The position numbers and the translations under genes are program-made. Shown here piece by piece: positions 46,909 through 58,334 of a DNA stretch of 64,000 nucleotides (position 1 is the first letter of the stretch; every line of letters begins with the position of its first letter). Origin of the DNA: Tritrichomonas musculus (lineage: Eukaryota; Parabasalia; Tritrichomonadida; Tritrichomonadidae); contig JAPFFF010000013.1 of NCBI GenBank assembly GCA_039105265.1, positions 682,001 through 746,000 of the forward strand, written 5' to 3'. The notes below the pieces were generated by a model. That model had not been told where the DNA came from. It saw nothing but the letters and a program-made list of their open reading frames with translations, and did not search any database.

Positions 46909-47720
46909 TGCGTGAGTGTTGTGCATGATCAAAATATACATTACATATTGCGATATAAAAGTTCAACTCATCGATTTTCAAATCAACGATTGATATCTAA
47001 TAATCGCATTTTTTAGTTTTTCAGTTTAGACAGAAAGTAATATATCGTTAAATAACATTCTTCATAGTTTTTCACATATGATTTTAACAAAAAAATTGAT
47101 AGAAAGCTTTTTAAAAATCTGTCATTTATTAATGATATTTTTAAATTGATATGAATATGGTAAATAAAAATGCATCAAATGCATGATATATTTAATAAGA
47201 TTTAAAAATACACTACTACTTTTTTCTAGTTTTGTTTTTTAAAGGATAAAAATCAAGATTTTTAATAAATTTAAACTTATTATAAACGTAATTCAAATGT
47301 AATCTCGATATTTCATCAGTAATTTTTATCAATTTTTAATTTTATATTCATAAAAACATACATTTGCATTATAATGATCGTTTTTGTTATTATGATAAAA
47401 TCAAGAATTGATATATGAGCATTTAAAATTTTAAAATAAATTCTATAACTTACTTTAAAATTTTCAATAGTTTATTTGATTTTGAATTATGATAATATCT
47501 TAGTCACTGAACAATAATAATGAAATTTATTCTATTATATATTATAGATGATTGGTAAAAAAAATAATTTCATGTCAAATATCAAATATCATATTTTTGA
47601 TTATTAATTAAATTTTTCATAAGAATCAACATTATTAATTTGATTCTTTCAATTGATTGCTGTATAACAAATTATATATACATTCTAATTTATTTGTTAT
47701 TCAAAATAAATATTCTTTAT
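46909..47720 (+). repeat. Dispersed repeat A, copy 2, right part
   Basis: Matches 20464-21271 of copy 1 (TGCGTGAGTGTTGTGCATGA to AAATAAATATTCTTTA) with few differences. It is the continuation of the copy interrupted by the Polinton. Confidence 0.85.
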
Positions 47721-49406
47721 TCATGATTTTTTCTTCATTTATTTCTTTTAAAATTTTCAATAGTTTATTTGATTTTGAATTATGATAAAATAAAAACACA
47801 ATTTGCTTCATATACAAAGAGCATTTTTAATTAATACTTTGAGATAATATTTAATATAATTTATTCTATCTTTTAAATATTTAAATTTTTATTGAACAAA
47901 TTGAAATAAAAGATATTTGAATAAATTGAATTAAATGATTGTATTGAACGAATTGAATGATATTAATTTCACAAAACAATAATAGTGATATTTATTCTGT
48001 GAGATTTCACTTATTTGATTTGGTATGTATTTAACTTTTATATTCAAATCGAAACAACCTAAAATATCAAATCATTAAATATTTTACACATCGCTATTAT
48101 GAGTTTCTTATTGATATATATATAGATAATTTAATCAAAACAAGATTAATAGCAGCAACAGCTTCTGATATCAATATTTTTTCAGCGTTAGAAGAATATG
48201 AAAAGAAAAGTCCTTTTGCTGTAATCAAATGCTGCAAAACATTATATTTATATAAAATGTTATTTGATATAAATATGCAAAAAAACATCATAACAAACAA
48301 AAAAAGAATTCGAAGAGATAAAAAGATTTGCTAATATATTGACTCAGATGGAAGATAATGCAGAATGCGAAAAGTTAAAAGAATGAATAGATAATGACTT
48401 ACATAAAAATTTGTACAATTCTGAGGAAAAAGAAGGTGAAATCTCATATTAATGAAAATTTATTAATCTAGAAGATATAGATATAATAATAACTATCTCA
48501 TGTATTCAATCATACTAATCATTAAGTAAAAAGCTGATATCAGTATTCATTCAGACTCCATTTGATTCGGTTTTATCAGAGGTATAATTTATAGGAAGAA
48601 ATTGATATTTCATCTTGACAACCTATATATACAGGAAACAATTAAATGTACCGAAGGACAAGTGTACATCTAAGATTACCAAGAATAGAAAAAAGACAAA
48701 ATCAAATTAATTAAGAGCAAATGCATGGCTTTCAATGGATAAAGTTTCATAGATTAGGTATTTATTTTATATATGAGATGCCATAATATATGAAATAAAT
48801 GAATAAGAAACAAAGAAAGACGTAATAATTATAAAAGAAAAAGATTTTAATGGAGAGAAATAATTATATCTACTCTTTAACTTTAAAATTGTGGAAGAAA
48901 TCTTTGAAGAATATAAGATGAGAAGCAAATACATAAGAGTGAATGGCAAAATACAAAAAATATATAGTTTAGTAAAAGTAGAGAAATACATTTAATTATC
49001 TCTTTATTTTTGTTTATTTCGACTTGATATGATTATTATGGTCAAATAGGTCCCAATTTGAATTTGGTTGGAAGGAAAGAGTCGATTTTGGTATATAAGT
49101 CTGATTTAATTGTTAACCATTTAAAATTAATTTTTCTCATGACTCATTTGAAATAATTTAGTTTTTTTAATTATTTATTATATTAAACATCATGAATTAT
49201 TCTATTTTATAGGTTATTTGAAATAAAATTGTGTTATTAATGCTTTTTTCATTTGTTTTTTTTTTTAAATAAAATGAATTTGTTTGATGTCTAAAAGGTA
49301 TTATTAACTTCATAATAATAGTTATTGCAATGCATTACTCATTTCCATGGTTCAAAGTTTTATTTATCTACTATACACATCGATTTTTAAAAAAAAATTT
49401 TTATTA
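47721..49406. other. Gene-poor AT-rich region
   Basis: No intact gene. A plus-strand stretch at ~48120-48330 reads like decayed coding sequence (SALEEYEKKSPFAVIKCCKT, LYLYKMLFDINMQKNI) without a recognisable family and with stops soon after. Short minus-strand frames here (48097-48300, 48767-48991) are low complexity. Confidence 0.45.
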
Positions 49407-50527
49407 TACCCTTACAAATTAACTGTCATTTTTTTTTGCGGAATAAACGTACGTAAAATTTTCATTTAAAATTTTTAAAATTTTTTTTTGAATAAACTCA
49501 ATTCAAAAAAGAATTGTCATTTACAAAACATATTATTTTTAATTTATAATTAGTAATCCTTTAGATTTTATTAGAAAGAAATATGCTTTATAAGAAAATC
49601 TTATTTTTTATGAAAAAGTGAATATAATCTAATTTTGAAAGAGTGATCGTAAATCATAAAATTCACCCATTTTTTTATACAAGTTCCTTTGCTCAATTTC
49701 TACTTAAATCTTGCTTCTGAAACATCGAGATCAAAATATTATTACAGTTCCTAAGTGTATAGATGATCTCAATTCGTTGCTAATTCAAATTTGAAAGATT
49801 ATTCGATGACAATATTTATTTTTTTCGATTCTTTTTAATTTTATGGTTTTTACTAAACATATTCTTTATAATCATTCTCTTATTATGCTTTTTATTTGAC
49901 CCTTTTTGCTTTTTTTAATATTATTCCATAAAGATTGAAAATCGCTATAATTTGATTAATTTGTGCTTCCAATGTGCGTTTTAGATAATACTTAAGTATA
50001 ATACTTAAGTATGAATCTTAATTTTATATAATAATCACTCAAAAATTTCAATTTTAGCTTTTTTTAAATAAAAAAATATAGAAAAAGTCGATGAATAATG
50101 AGATTTATATTAAAAAAATGGTATAAATAAATTTAATATTATTTATAATTATATTATAACTATAAATATTGGGATTTAATTCGAATTTTTTATTAATAAA
50201 AAAATTGCTAACGATTAAAAAAACAAAATTCGTTATAACTTGGGTATTAAATAATATAGGATATAATGATTTAAATCCCCAAAGATTTTATCCAAATATT
50301 TGTTAAATATAAAGAAAAACCTCATTTACATGTAAAATCAATAATAAACGGTCAAAAATCTGATAAAAAAAAATTATTTCAAAAAAATTCAATGGGAATA
50401 AAAAGAATTGTCAGATTTTGAGAGAGAAAGTAAAATTATTTGTGAGAAAATTTTTCAAAAATTTCTTCTTACGTTTACTCGTACGTTTATTCCGCAAAAA
50501 AAAATGACAGTTAATTTGTAAGGGTAT
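49407..50527. mobile_element. TA-flanked TIR DNA transposon relic, non-autonomous
   Basis: 46-bp terminal inverted repeats: CCCTTACAAATTAACTGTC...CGGAATAAACGTACG at 49409-49453 and its complement at 50480-50524, flanked on both sides by TA. TA duplication and short inverted ends suggest a Tc1/mariner-type non-autonomous element of ~1.1 kb. No transposase remains. Repeat B copy 2 occupies 49917-50330 in reverse orientation, so repeat B is either its internal part or a nested insertion. Confidence 0.65.
49917..50330 (-). repeat. Dispersed repeat B, copy 2
   Basis: Reverse-orientation match to 7522-7927 over ~400 bp. Confidence 0.75.
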
Positions 50528-50577
50528 TTCAAAAGATATAAGAATGAAATTAAATTAATTAAATTAATTAATTTAAT

Positions 50578-51536
50578 ATTTGCACCAATCATCTATAATA
50601 TATAATAGAATAAATTTCATTATTATTGTTCAGTGACTAAGATATTATCATAATTCAAAATCAAATAAACTATTGAAAATTTTAAAGTAAGTTATAGAAT
50701 TTATTTTAAAATTTTAAATGCTCATATATCAATTCTTGATTTTATCATAATAACAAAAACGATCATTATAATGCAAATGTATGTTTTTATGAATATAAAA
50801 TTAAAAATTGATAAAAATTACTGATGAAATATCGAGATTACATTTGAATTACGTTTATAATAAGTTTAAATTTATTAAAAATCTTGATTTTTATCCTTTA
50901 AAAAACAAAACTAGAAAAAAGTAGTAGTGTATTTTTAAATCTTATTAAATATATCATGCATTTGATGCATTTTTATTTACCATATTCATATCAATTTAAA
51001 AATATCATTAATAAATGACAGATTTTTAAAAAGCTTTCTATCAATTTTTTTGTTAAAATCATATGTGAAAAACTATGAAGAATGTTATTTAACGATATAT
51101 TACTTTCTGTCTAAACTGAAAAACTAAAAAATGCGATTATTAGATATCAATCGTTGATTTGAAAATCGATGAGTTGAACTTTTATATCGCAATATGTAAT
51201 GTATATTTTGATCATGCACAACACTCACGCACTTATATGCTTATTTTTGAGGAATTAGCCGCAATCTAATTATATATATTGAGTAGATAAGGAATTTTCG
51301 GATGAAACTCACGCCACTTTAATCTTCATCAGTCAGTGACCAAAATATATTTTTTTGGGATTTTTTCGCTGCATTCTTTGCATTGATTGGTAAAAAAAAC
51401 TCACTATTTTTTGAATTTTCTCAAAAAAAATCACTATTTTTTAAAAAATTTTCAAAAAATTCACAATTTTTTTTATTTTTTTTAAAAAAAACGAAATGTG
51501 AAGTGAAAAAAGTGGAAAATTTTATTATCTCCCGTT
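50578..51536 (-). repeat. Dispersed repeat A, copy 3 (inverted)
   Basis: Reverse complement of repeat A from its GGGAGATAATAAAATTTTCC start (51536) to about the ATAGATGATTGG stretch. It includes the ~231 bp that the Polinton-interrupted copy lacks, which confirms copy 1 as the full arrangement. The last ~150 bp of the family are missing. Confidence 0.85.
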
Positions 51537-52838
51537 AAAATAGTATTAAAATGAATAAATCTTTATTTTTAGTGCTTTTTACAATAAAAAATTATATTTT
51601 TGCTAAAAAATCGTAATTTTCAAAGGCAAAAATATTTGATAAACCTAAAAAATATGATCAAAAACTTAAAAAGACAAAAGTAGAATTAGTTCTTTGCATA
51701 ATATAATAGATTCTTCTAATAAAATTCAAACTGAATATATTATAATATTCGATTACTTTTTAGTAAAGATCGAAGTAATTTTCAAATTTTAAAGCATTTC
51801 CTTACATATATTTGATAAATATGTAATTATATAATTAAAAAATCATTTGATAAAAAGAAATTACTTTGTTTTAGCAATGATGGAAAAAAAAAATATTTTT
51901 ATTAAAAAATCCATGACTACCTATTCACACTTTTTTCATGAAAATTAGAAATAGATGCATTCAACTTTTTTGCCCATGAAAACATCAAACAAAACTATTT
52001 ATAAGAACTTCACATGCTATTTAACTTAAAAATATTTTTATAAATGCAGATAAAGAAATTACTAATAATATTATTTCCTAATATAGAAGAATTTTTTGTT
52101 TTAATTTAAATAAACATCTTTTGTATAATGTTAACGTTAACATTTCGACTATTTTATTAAGTTTTTTTTTTGGATAAATCATATTCTAATTTTTATCTGA
52201 ATTTTCAGTTTTTTTGAATTCGTCTTATAAACATTTTTGTAATCTAGCATTGTTAAAACATTTTATGCGTAATTTATCATAAAATTCACATCTCTCGTTG
52301 TTTTTACAGGTAAATATATACTATAACCGTTAAAAATGACCGTTAAAGTAGGGACATTTGTCGCAGCCCTATAAATAAATAGTATTCATTATATATAATA
52401 TAATCACAACTCCATCAAGTTGCATCTCTTTTAAAAACCAAAGAAAAACAAGCTTAATTAATTATCAGGAAATTTTAAACGGACAAAAAATGTAACCATC
52501 ATCTGAAAAATTTTAAAATTTGAGAAGATATAATTGTTTTGAATGAATTTTATAATGTTTTATATAATTATTATGAAAAATTGTATCGAATTCTGATGGC
52601 TATTCAAAAATTATATTTTTCAAAGATAAAAATAAAAACCGTAAATTTGAATATAATTAGGTCAAATAATAACCTTGTCAGAGCTTTCTTCTGCGATTTT
52701 AGACGGACGTTTATAAATATGGGTAAATGATTATAGGGAAATCCGATTTTCTGTAGCTCCAATTATATTTAATGATTGATACTCTATGCAAGAGAAGGTT
52801 TTATCAAAAATAAATCAAAGGTTGATTCTTTTTATAGT
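51537..52838. other. AT-rich region without clear genes
   Basis: Contains a single AAATGTCCC-family end at 52327-52359. A 63-codon frame at 52539-52730 has no recognised domain. Nothing else is supported. Confidence 0.45.
52327..52359 (-). repeat. Lone AAATGTCCCTAC repeat end
   Basis: CCGTTAAAAATGACCGTTAA followed by AGTAGGGACATTT, the reverse complement of 24146-24178. Confidence 0.6.
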
Positions 52839-53160
52839 AAAAGAGCTGATTCTGGATAAGAAGGAACATTGAGAAGTTGAGGTCATTTGATATCTAAAGG
52901 AGAAGGTGTAACACCGAATGAGAAAAAAGAAGATGAACATTATAGAAAAGCATCAGATATAGGATGCATAAATGCAATGTGTTGTTTGGCTCAAATGATG
53001 AGAAGTTGTGATTGAATTGATGGAAATCAAGTAGAAGCTGCAAAATATTACAGAATGGCTACTGATAAAGGAAATATGGTTGATATGTTGAATTACAGTT
53101 TCATGTATGAATCTGGAAGAAGTATCGAAGCCATAAATGAATAATCTGAAAGATATCGAA
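52839..53160 (+). pseudogene. Sel1-repeat pseudogene
   Basis: One plus-strand frame reads through recognisable Sel1 units (HLISKGEGVTPNEKKEDEHY, KASDIGCINAMCCLAQMM, EAAKYYRMATDKGNM) but contains several in-frame stops (after KRADSG, after LRS and after RSCD). It is a decayed relative of the Sel1 genes at 4-6.7 kb. Confidence 0.65.
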
Positions 53161-53388
53161 AAATGACTTCGAGAGAAAGAAATTTATGCTTTGAAAATCA
53201 AAAAAAAAAATTAATCATTTATGCACTCAAAATATTATTGAATTAGTAAATAACATGAGTGGAAATAAGTGATTAAATGATTTATAAAAATGAATATATT
53301 TTTCAAATTAAACAAAAAATAAACGAGATTTAAAAAAAAAATATATATTAAAATTATTAAATTCTTACTTTGCAAGAAATATATTTGT

Positions 53389-53870
53389 TTATTGGTGTAA
53401 TAATCCAAAGAACTCAAGTGCTGAAAGCAATAAGCCATAAGTTCCACTAGAATTAATACCTAATTGTCTGATTCTGAGGAATCTATAACTTTTTTTATCA
53501 TTTCTATGTCAAAAAAGTAAGTTGTGCCTAATCCTGTCAGGTATTCTTTTTTTTTCTCGTCAAGAATAGTCCAATCATAGTCATTGTTTGAGCCTTCAAT
53601 CACCCAATTTCTCGGATGATATTCATCGCATCCACCTCTAGTTCTTATTGAATATCCAGTTGGATTGACTTTTCTGTTAACGAAGTCATATTTGAGCCAT
53701 GAAACCAGATCATCATGACCAGAATGAAAATAAAATTCATTTACTGATTTATTAAAATTATTGAATTCAACAGCATATTTTGGCCCAAATGAAATGCCAA
53801 TTATTTTGAAACTTGTGCAAGTACGACTATTGTGTACTCGTCGATAACCTTTTGAAAGGCAAAGATATAG
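53389..53870 (-). pseudogene. F5/8 type C domain gene relic
   Basis: The minus strand ends with SALEFFGLLHQ and a stop, matching the SALEFFGTIRE terminus of the genes at 9.6 and 14.3 kb. Further discoidin-like words occur upstream (a WVIEGSN-type segment, VNKSVNEFYFHSGHDDLVSW). Frames change along the segment and the BTB part is absent, so this is an old, 5'-truncated relative. Confidence 0.65.
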
Positions 53871-54029
53871 ATGTAAACAAAAAAGAGATTTTAATATTAT
53901 GTTAATACAATTTCAATTGATAATTATTTAATTAAACTGAAATTCAAAACTCAGACCTTTTTTGACATTAATTTGACCTATCTTTGACCTAAAATTTTTA
54001 AAAAAGTGGTCTGACTTATTATTTTTAGT

Positions 54030-54415
54030 TTACATTAAAATCATATCTTTCAATTGGATTCAAAATCATATCTTTCAATATAATTCATATAATATCTTTC
54101 AATTACATTCAAAATCATATCTTTCAATTACATTCAGAATTATATCTTTCAATATTATTCAATATTATATCTTTCAATGTAATTCAAAATCATATTTTTC
54201 AATTACATTCAAACTCATATCTTTCAATCCTATTCAAAATCATATCTTTCGATGATATTCGAAATCATATGTTTCAATGGAATACAGAATCATATTTTGC
54301 AATGAAGTTCAAAATCATATTTTTCAATAAAATTAAAAATCATATCTTTCAATTGGATTCAAAATTATATCTTTCAATGCTATTCAAAATTATATCTTTT
54401 AAGAAGAGGGTCAAC
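54030..54415 (+). repeat. Minisatellite, ~23-24 bp unit, block 1
   Basis: About 16 diverged units of ATTCAAAATCATATCTTTCAAT. Purely non-coding. Confidence 0.8.
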
Positions 54416-54840
54416 TTATTTTTAACACAAAAACTCATAGTATAATTGGTTTTGATTTTTCATAAGTACATATAATATTTAATATAATATATAATAGTTT
54501 TTCTATCTAAAATATCTCTATAATTTATTTATATTATTGAGATAAAAATGTTTTATTCATAATTTATCTAATTTGAATGCCTATTCAAATATTTTTTTCT
54601 CTCAATTTTTTCTTTTAAAATTTTTGTATTATAGTTTTACAAATTTTTCTTGATAGGATATTAATATTTTTTAAATATTCTTGCATATTTAATCATTGAT
54701 ATAGATATAAAAAATAATTACTCATACGGTATTTTAAATCAATTTATATATTTGCTTGGGAGAATGTACAAAACTAATGATCGAGTGTAATTTATCATGA
54801 CTCTAATAAAATATTGGTAGTTGAGATTTGAGATTTAGTC
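54415..54840 (+). repeat. Dispersed repeat C, copy 2
   Basis: Similar to 13660-14060 and lies between the two minisatellite blocks, suggesting insertion into, or duplication with, the minisatellite. Confidence 0.6.
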
Positions 54841-54855
54841 GAATAAATAGATTTA

Positions 54856-55086
54856 TTATATGCATATATATCTGATATATTGTTTTCGAATGATTTGGTG
54901 TGTTGAATTTGGGGAAATGTTTGATTTAATAGCATCAGTAATTATTTCAAAAAACTGATTATATCTCAGCCATTTTGTAAAAATATTGAATCTCACATGG
55001 TTTATTCTAATTATATTAGCGGATACTTTTAAATCATCATTTGATCTATCTTGAATTATTTGAAATTGAGAATCTCCAATTTTCAT
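54856..55086 (-). CDS. Short hypothetical frame
   Basis: 76 residues (MKIGDSQFQIIQDRSNDDLK...) of non-repetitive composition but with no recognised family. It may be a fragment of a decayed gene. Expression is doubtful. Confidence 0.2.
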   Translation of the reverse strand: MKIGDSQFQIIQDRSNDDLKVSANIIRINHVRFNIFTKWLRYNQFFEIITDAIKSNISPNSTHQIIRKQYIRYICI

Positions 55087-55249
55087 CGATTGCCCTTAAT
55101 CAAATCATAAAAGTAATATTTATATATAATTATTTTTATATTATTTATAAGTAAAATAAAATTTTGAATTTTTTAATTACATAACGCAAAAAAAGGAAAA
55201 CAATGAGAAAAAATTACCCATTCAATTAGTTGACCCTCCTCTATCTTTT

Positions 55250-55450
55250 AATAGTATTCAAAATTATATCTTTCAATTGGATTCAAAATTATATCTTTGA
55301 ATAAAATTCAAAATCATATCTTTCAACGAAATTCAAAATCATATTTTTCAATAGAATTCAAAATCATATATTTCAATACCATTCAAAAGCATATCTTTCA
55401 ATAAAATTCAACAATATTTCTTTCAATTGGATTCAAAACTATATCGTATT
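55250..55450 (+). repeat. Minisatellite, block 2
   Basis: About eight more units of the same 23-24 bp ATTCAAAATCATATCTTTCAA repeat as block 1. Confidence 0.75.
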
Positions 55451-55483
55451 TTTAAATGAAATTTTGATATAATAATAATTTAT

Positions 55484-55573
55484 AAGACAGCATTATATTT
55501 GGCCGTTGAAAAAGAAAATATTGAAATTGTGAAATTTTTATTAACAAATGAGAAACTTGATATCAATATTCCC
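55484..55573 (+). pseudogene. Single ankyrin-repeat fragment
   Basis: The plus strand reads KTALYLAVEKENIEIVKFLL then TNEKLDINIP and a stop: one clean ankyrin repeat with nothing similar on either side. It is joined directly to the 3' end of the opposite-strand AAA fragment at ~55576. Confidence 0.65.
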
Positions 55574-55576
55574 TGA

Positions 55577-56021
55577 TCAGGGAATTTTGTTTCAGCAGAA
55601 CTGGTTGGATTATAGGTAACAAAAAGATGGAAATCATTATGAATTTTTTTGGTATTTGGAAGATTATTTTTGGTGAAATATAATCCTTCACCGTATTCAT
55701 TTAAATCTAATTCTGGATTATCTCCACATAGATACAAAATTTTTTCAACAAATTCAGGCGGTGCTGATTCAATACCATCAATAAGGACCCATTCCCCTTT
55801 AAGCATTGCTCTAATAAATGATGATTCTTGAGGATGAAATCTATTCGCAGGAAGAATAGTTTGACGAATAATCTCTTCATCAGATTTAAGATATTGTAGA
55901 TTTATATCTTCATAAGGCGCAACATTTGGTTGATGAGAAATTAAATCGAGTAGATCTGAAAACATAGATGGTTTCCATTCACTTGGATTTTTGGGAATTG
56001 TTCTTTCAATATATTCATTAA
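55577..56021 (-). pseudogene. Midasin-like AAA ATPase fragment, 3' piece
   Basis: Midasin/dynein-type AAA_5 sequence: FIRAMLKGEWVLIDGIESAP, PPEFVEKILYLCGDNPELDL, HNDFHLFVTYNP, preceded without a Met by EYIERTIPKNPSEWKPSMFS. GEWVLIDGIE holds the Walker B region of an AAA module (Asp-Gly-Ile-Glu where Asp-Glu is usual). Coding ends abruptly at the ankyrin fragment. The upstream edge is a TTAA flanking the MITE at 56022. Midasin removes assembly factors from pre-60S ribosomes, but trichomonads also have many midasin-like paralogues of unknown role. Confidence 0.7.
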
Positions 56022-56765
56022 GGGAGAAGTCTCATTTTGAATTTTTATAACTTTTTCACAATTATTGAAAAGGAAATAAATTGATTTTTTTTCAATCAAT
56101 AAAATAGATATATAGATATTTTATATATTATTAGTTTTCATAAACATCAGAGAATACATATATAAAGGCAAATCATAGAATTCATTAGACATGATGAATA
56201 TTCTCTTTATTTTTTGACACCAGTAATTTTGAATAATTTTATTTAAAAAGCATCTCAATGAAAAATCAATAATTTACATAAATGCTTTCTCAACTTTTTT
56301 TAATTATATTTATATTATATATAAATATAATATAAAAATAAAAAAACCTATCATGCATTTAAGGTAAATCGAACGAATTACATCGTAATTAAGCGTTTTT
56401 ATGGTATGGTTTTTGTGATTTATGCAAATTACATCATAGAGATAACTAAATGTAATACATTTTAAATACCTCAGTAGATGAACATTTTATAAGTTGAGAA
56501 AATGTTTACTCATTTTATTGTTTATTTAAAAAGTTATGTCTAAAATAATAATCATCAAAATTATTGATGCCAAAAAATTAAAGGAATATTCATCATGTCT
56601 AATGAATTCTATGATTTGCCTTTATATATATATTCTCTGATGTTTATGAAAACTAATAATATATAAAATATCTATATATCTATTTTATTGATTGAAAAGA
56701 ATTCAATTTATTTCCTTTTCAAAAATTGTGAAAAAGTTATAAAAATTCAAAATGAGACTGCTCCC
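56022..56765. mobile_element. TTAA-flanked MITE inserted in the AAA ATPase gene
   Basis: 744 bp with long inverted arms (~210 bp: GGGAGAAGTCTCATTTTGAA... at 56022 and its near complement ending ...GAGACTGCTCCC at 56765), flanked on both sides by TTAA (56018-56021 and 56766-56769). TTAA duplication is the hallmark of piggyBac-type elements, so this is probably a piggyBac-derived non-autonomous element; the GGGAG ends are not the classic CCC ends. No transposase is encoded. Confidence 0.75.
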
Positions 56766-56769
56766 TTAA

Positions 56770-57048
56770 AATCTGGAATTTTCTTTAAATCGTCAAATGC
56801 TTTTCGGAATGCTTTAACATCTTCATCTGTTAAATAATTTATTAGAATAGATTGCCCACCAAAAATTGAAAAACCTGCTTCACGATTCATTTGGTAAACA
56901 TTAAGTTTTTGTCCAAGCATTTTAGCAAATAAACGAATAATATGTGATTTACCTGATGCATTACTTCCTTGTATGATGCAAGATCGTTTTGAAAGAAGTG
57001 AGCAAGCCAAAAACAGCAAGCAATACTTTTGAGGAAGAGTTAATTATG
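56770..57048 (-). pseudogene. Midasin-like AAA ATPase fragment, 5' piece
   Basis: LPQKYCLLFLACSLLSKRS then IIQGSNASGKSHIIRLFAKM, GQKLNVYQMN and DLKKIPDF: an AAA_5 Walker A module (GSNASGKS) of midasin type. It continues in the same reading phase across the MITE site into EYIERTIPKNP of the 3' piece when one TTAA is counted. Homology begins at ~57048 without a Met, so the gene's 5' end is missing. Confidence 0.7.
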
Positions 57049-57245
57049 ATAAAGCCTATTGAATTCTTTCTGTATCAATGTATATAAATATAAGAATATA
57101 AGATAAAAACAGAATTAAATAAAAATATCACCGGACAAAACCAAACTGTGAGAGATTTAAATTTTCTGATAATTTCTGGACAAATAAGAAATGAAAAATC
57201 ATATTTACCTAATTTTATGGTCAACGATTGAATGAGAAAACTTTC

Positions 57246-57246
<1 letters not shown>

Positions 57247-57279
<33 letters not shown>
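57247..57279. repeat. Poly-T tract
   Basis: An uninterrupted run of about 32 T just before a kinase N-lobe fragment. Confidence 0.8.
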
Positions 57280-57284
57280 ATTAA

Positions 57285-57374
57285 ATGAGTGATGAAACAA
57301 CATTGGATTTAAACCAATATACATAATTAGTAAAGATTGGTTCAGGCGCATTTAGCGAAGTATATAAAATATGA
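57285..57374 (+). pseudogene. Protein kinase N-lobe fragment
   Basis: Reads MSDETTLDLNQYT, stop, LVKIGSGAFSEVYKI, stop: the start and glycine-rich loop of a trichomonad kinase. The remaining kinase sequence appears ~1 kb downstream at 58335-59025, with the Pelota-like ORF between. Confidence 0.6.
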
Positions 57375-57674
57375 ATCTTTTTTGAAAAAAATTGAATGAA
57401 TATTTAAAATCTAGATTACCTTGTGATATCCTTGTTTGTGAATATATGGAAAAAGTTTAAAAATCGTCTTTTTCTTATTAAAATAAAATATAGTGGTTAC
57501 AAAAAATATTTTTTGTATACGTGGTATCATTTTTTATGAAAAAGTGAATTTTCCACTTTTGTAATTGAATGATATTAATGACATACTTTTTCAAAGAATA
57601 TATATCAAAAATTCTACCAAATTTTCAATGATTCAAATAACAAAGAATCAAATCATTATATTTTATATTTGATC

Positions 57675-58334
57675 ATGAAGTTTAATTTATTATATTGCAG
57701 TGAATTATATAGCGAAAGTTGTTATATATTAACAATAGAAAATAATGAAGATTATGAAGTACTTTCATCAATTCTTATGAAAGGAGATCGTACTGAAGAA
57801 ATATATATTGATCATGTTGAATATAATGCAAATGAAAGGAATGGTTTCAAAATATATGGATATAAAATAAAAAGCATTACATACAGTTATTATATTAAAT
57901 TTGATTATGATGAAAATGATTTGAAAGAATATAATATACGTGGAATTAACGAAATGAAAATATATACTGATAGAGGTTCTTCATTGGTATATCAATATTA
58001 CGATTATTTATATTTTAAAGAGATGAAAAAATACATTTCAGATCCAAATATACAGGATAGAGGTTTTGAAATTTTGAAAAAATACATGACGACAAAATAC
58101 TATTGTTGTTTAGTAGAATATGGAAAAAAAGCTTTTGATTCATTGGAGAAGGAACAATTAAATGTTTTATTTATAACACATGATCATTTTTCCCATCTGG
58201 ATGAAAAAACAAGAGAAAATATGAAAAGTCACAAATATAAAAAAGCAAATATAATCATTTATGATGAAGATTCAAAGTATTATAAAGAATTGGATGATTA
58301 TGGTGGTATTATTGGTGTTTTAAATGAAAAATAA
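57675..58334 (+). CDS. Short Pelota/Dom34-like protein lacking the central domain
   Basis: 219 residues from ATG 57675. Residues ~15-110 fit the Pelota/eRF1 N-terminal Sm-like domain (TIENNEDYEVLSSILMKGDR, KSITYSYYIKFDYDENDLKE, YNIRGINEMKIYTDRGSS). Residues ~140-219 fit eRF1 domain 3 (YYCCLVEYGKKAFDSLEKEQ, LNVLFITHDHF, NIIIYDEDSKYYKELDDYGG, IIGVLN). Pelota (~380 residues) rescues stalled ribosomes with Hbs1. Here the central domain 2 is absent and the linker is short. The frame is open and not low complexity. It may be a decayed paralogue or a short binding form. Assignment is by eye and needs a profile search. Confidence 0.5.
   Translation: MKFNLLYCSELYSESCYILTIENNEDYEVLSSILMKGDRTEEIYIDHVEYNANERNGFKIYGYKIKSITYSYYIKFDYDENDLKEYNIRGINEMKIYTDRGSSLVYQYYDYLYFKEMKKYISDPNIQDRGFEILKKYMTTKYYCCLVEYGKKAFDSLEKEQLNVLFITHDHFSHLDEKTRENMKSHKYKKANIIIYDEDSKYYKELDDYGGIIGVLNEK

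Noticed and set aside
24146-52359. One giant element bounded by the inverted AAATGTCCC repeats at 24.1 and 52.3 kb
   Set aside because: The 24.1-kb site already contains both orientations in ~110 bp, so it is a self-contained small unit; the distant inverted copy is more simply another family member.
54030-55450. Regularly spaced ~23-bp repeats resembling a CRISPR array
   Set aside because: Units are head-to-tail and diverged without unique spacers or cas genes, and the surroundings are eukaryotic; it is a minisatellite.
57075-57281. 68-codon minus-strand frame beginning in the poly-T tract
   Set aside because: The N-terminus is a poly-Lys run produced by the homopolymer and the remainder has no recognisable family.
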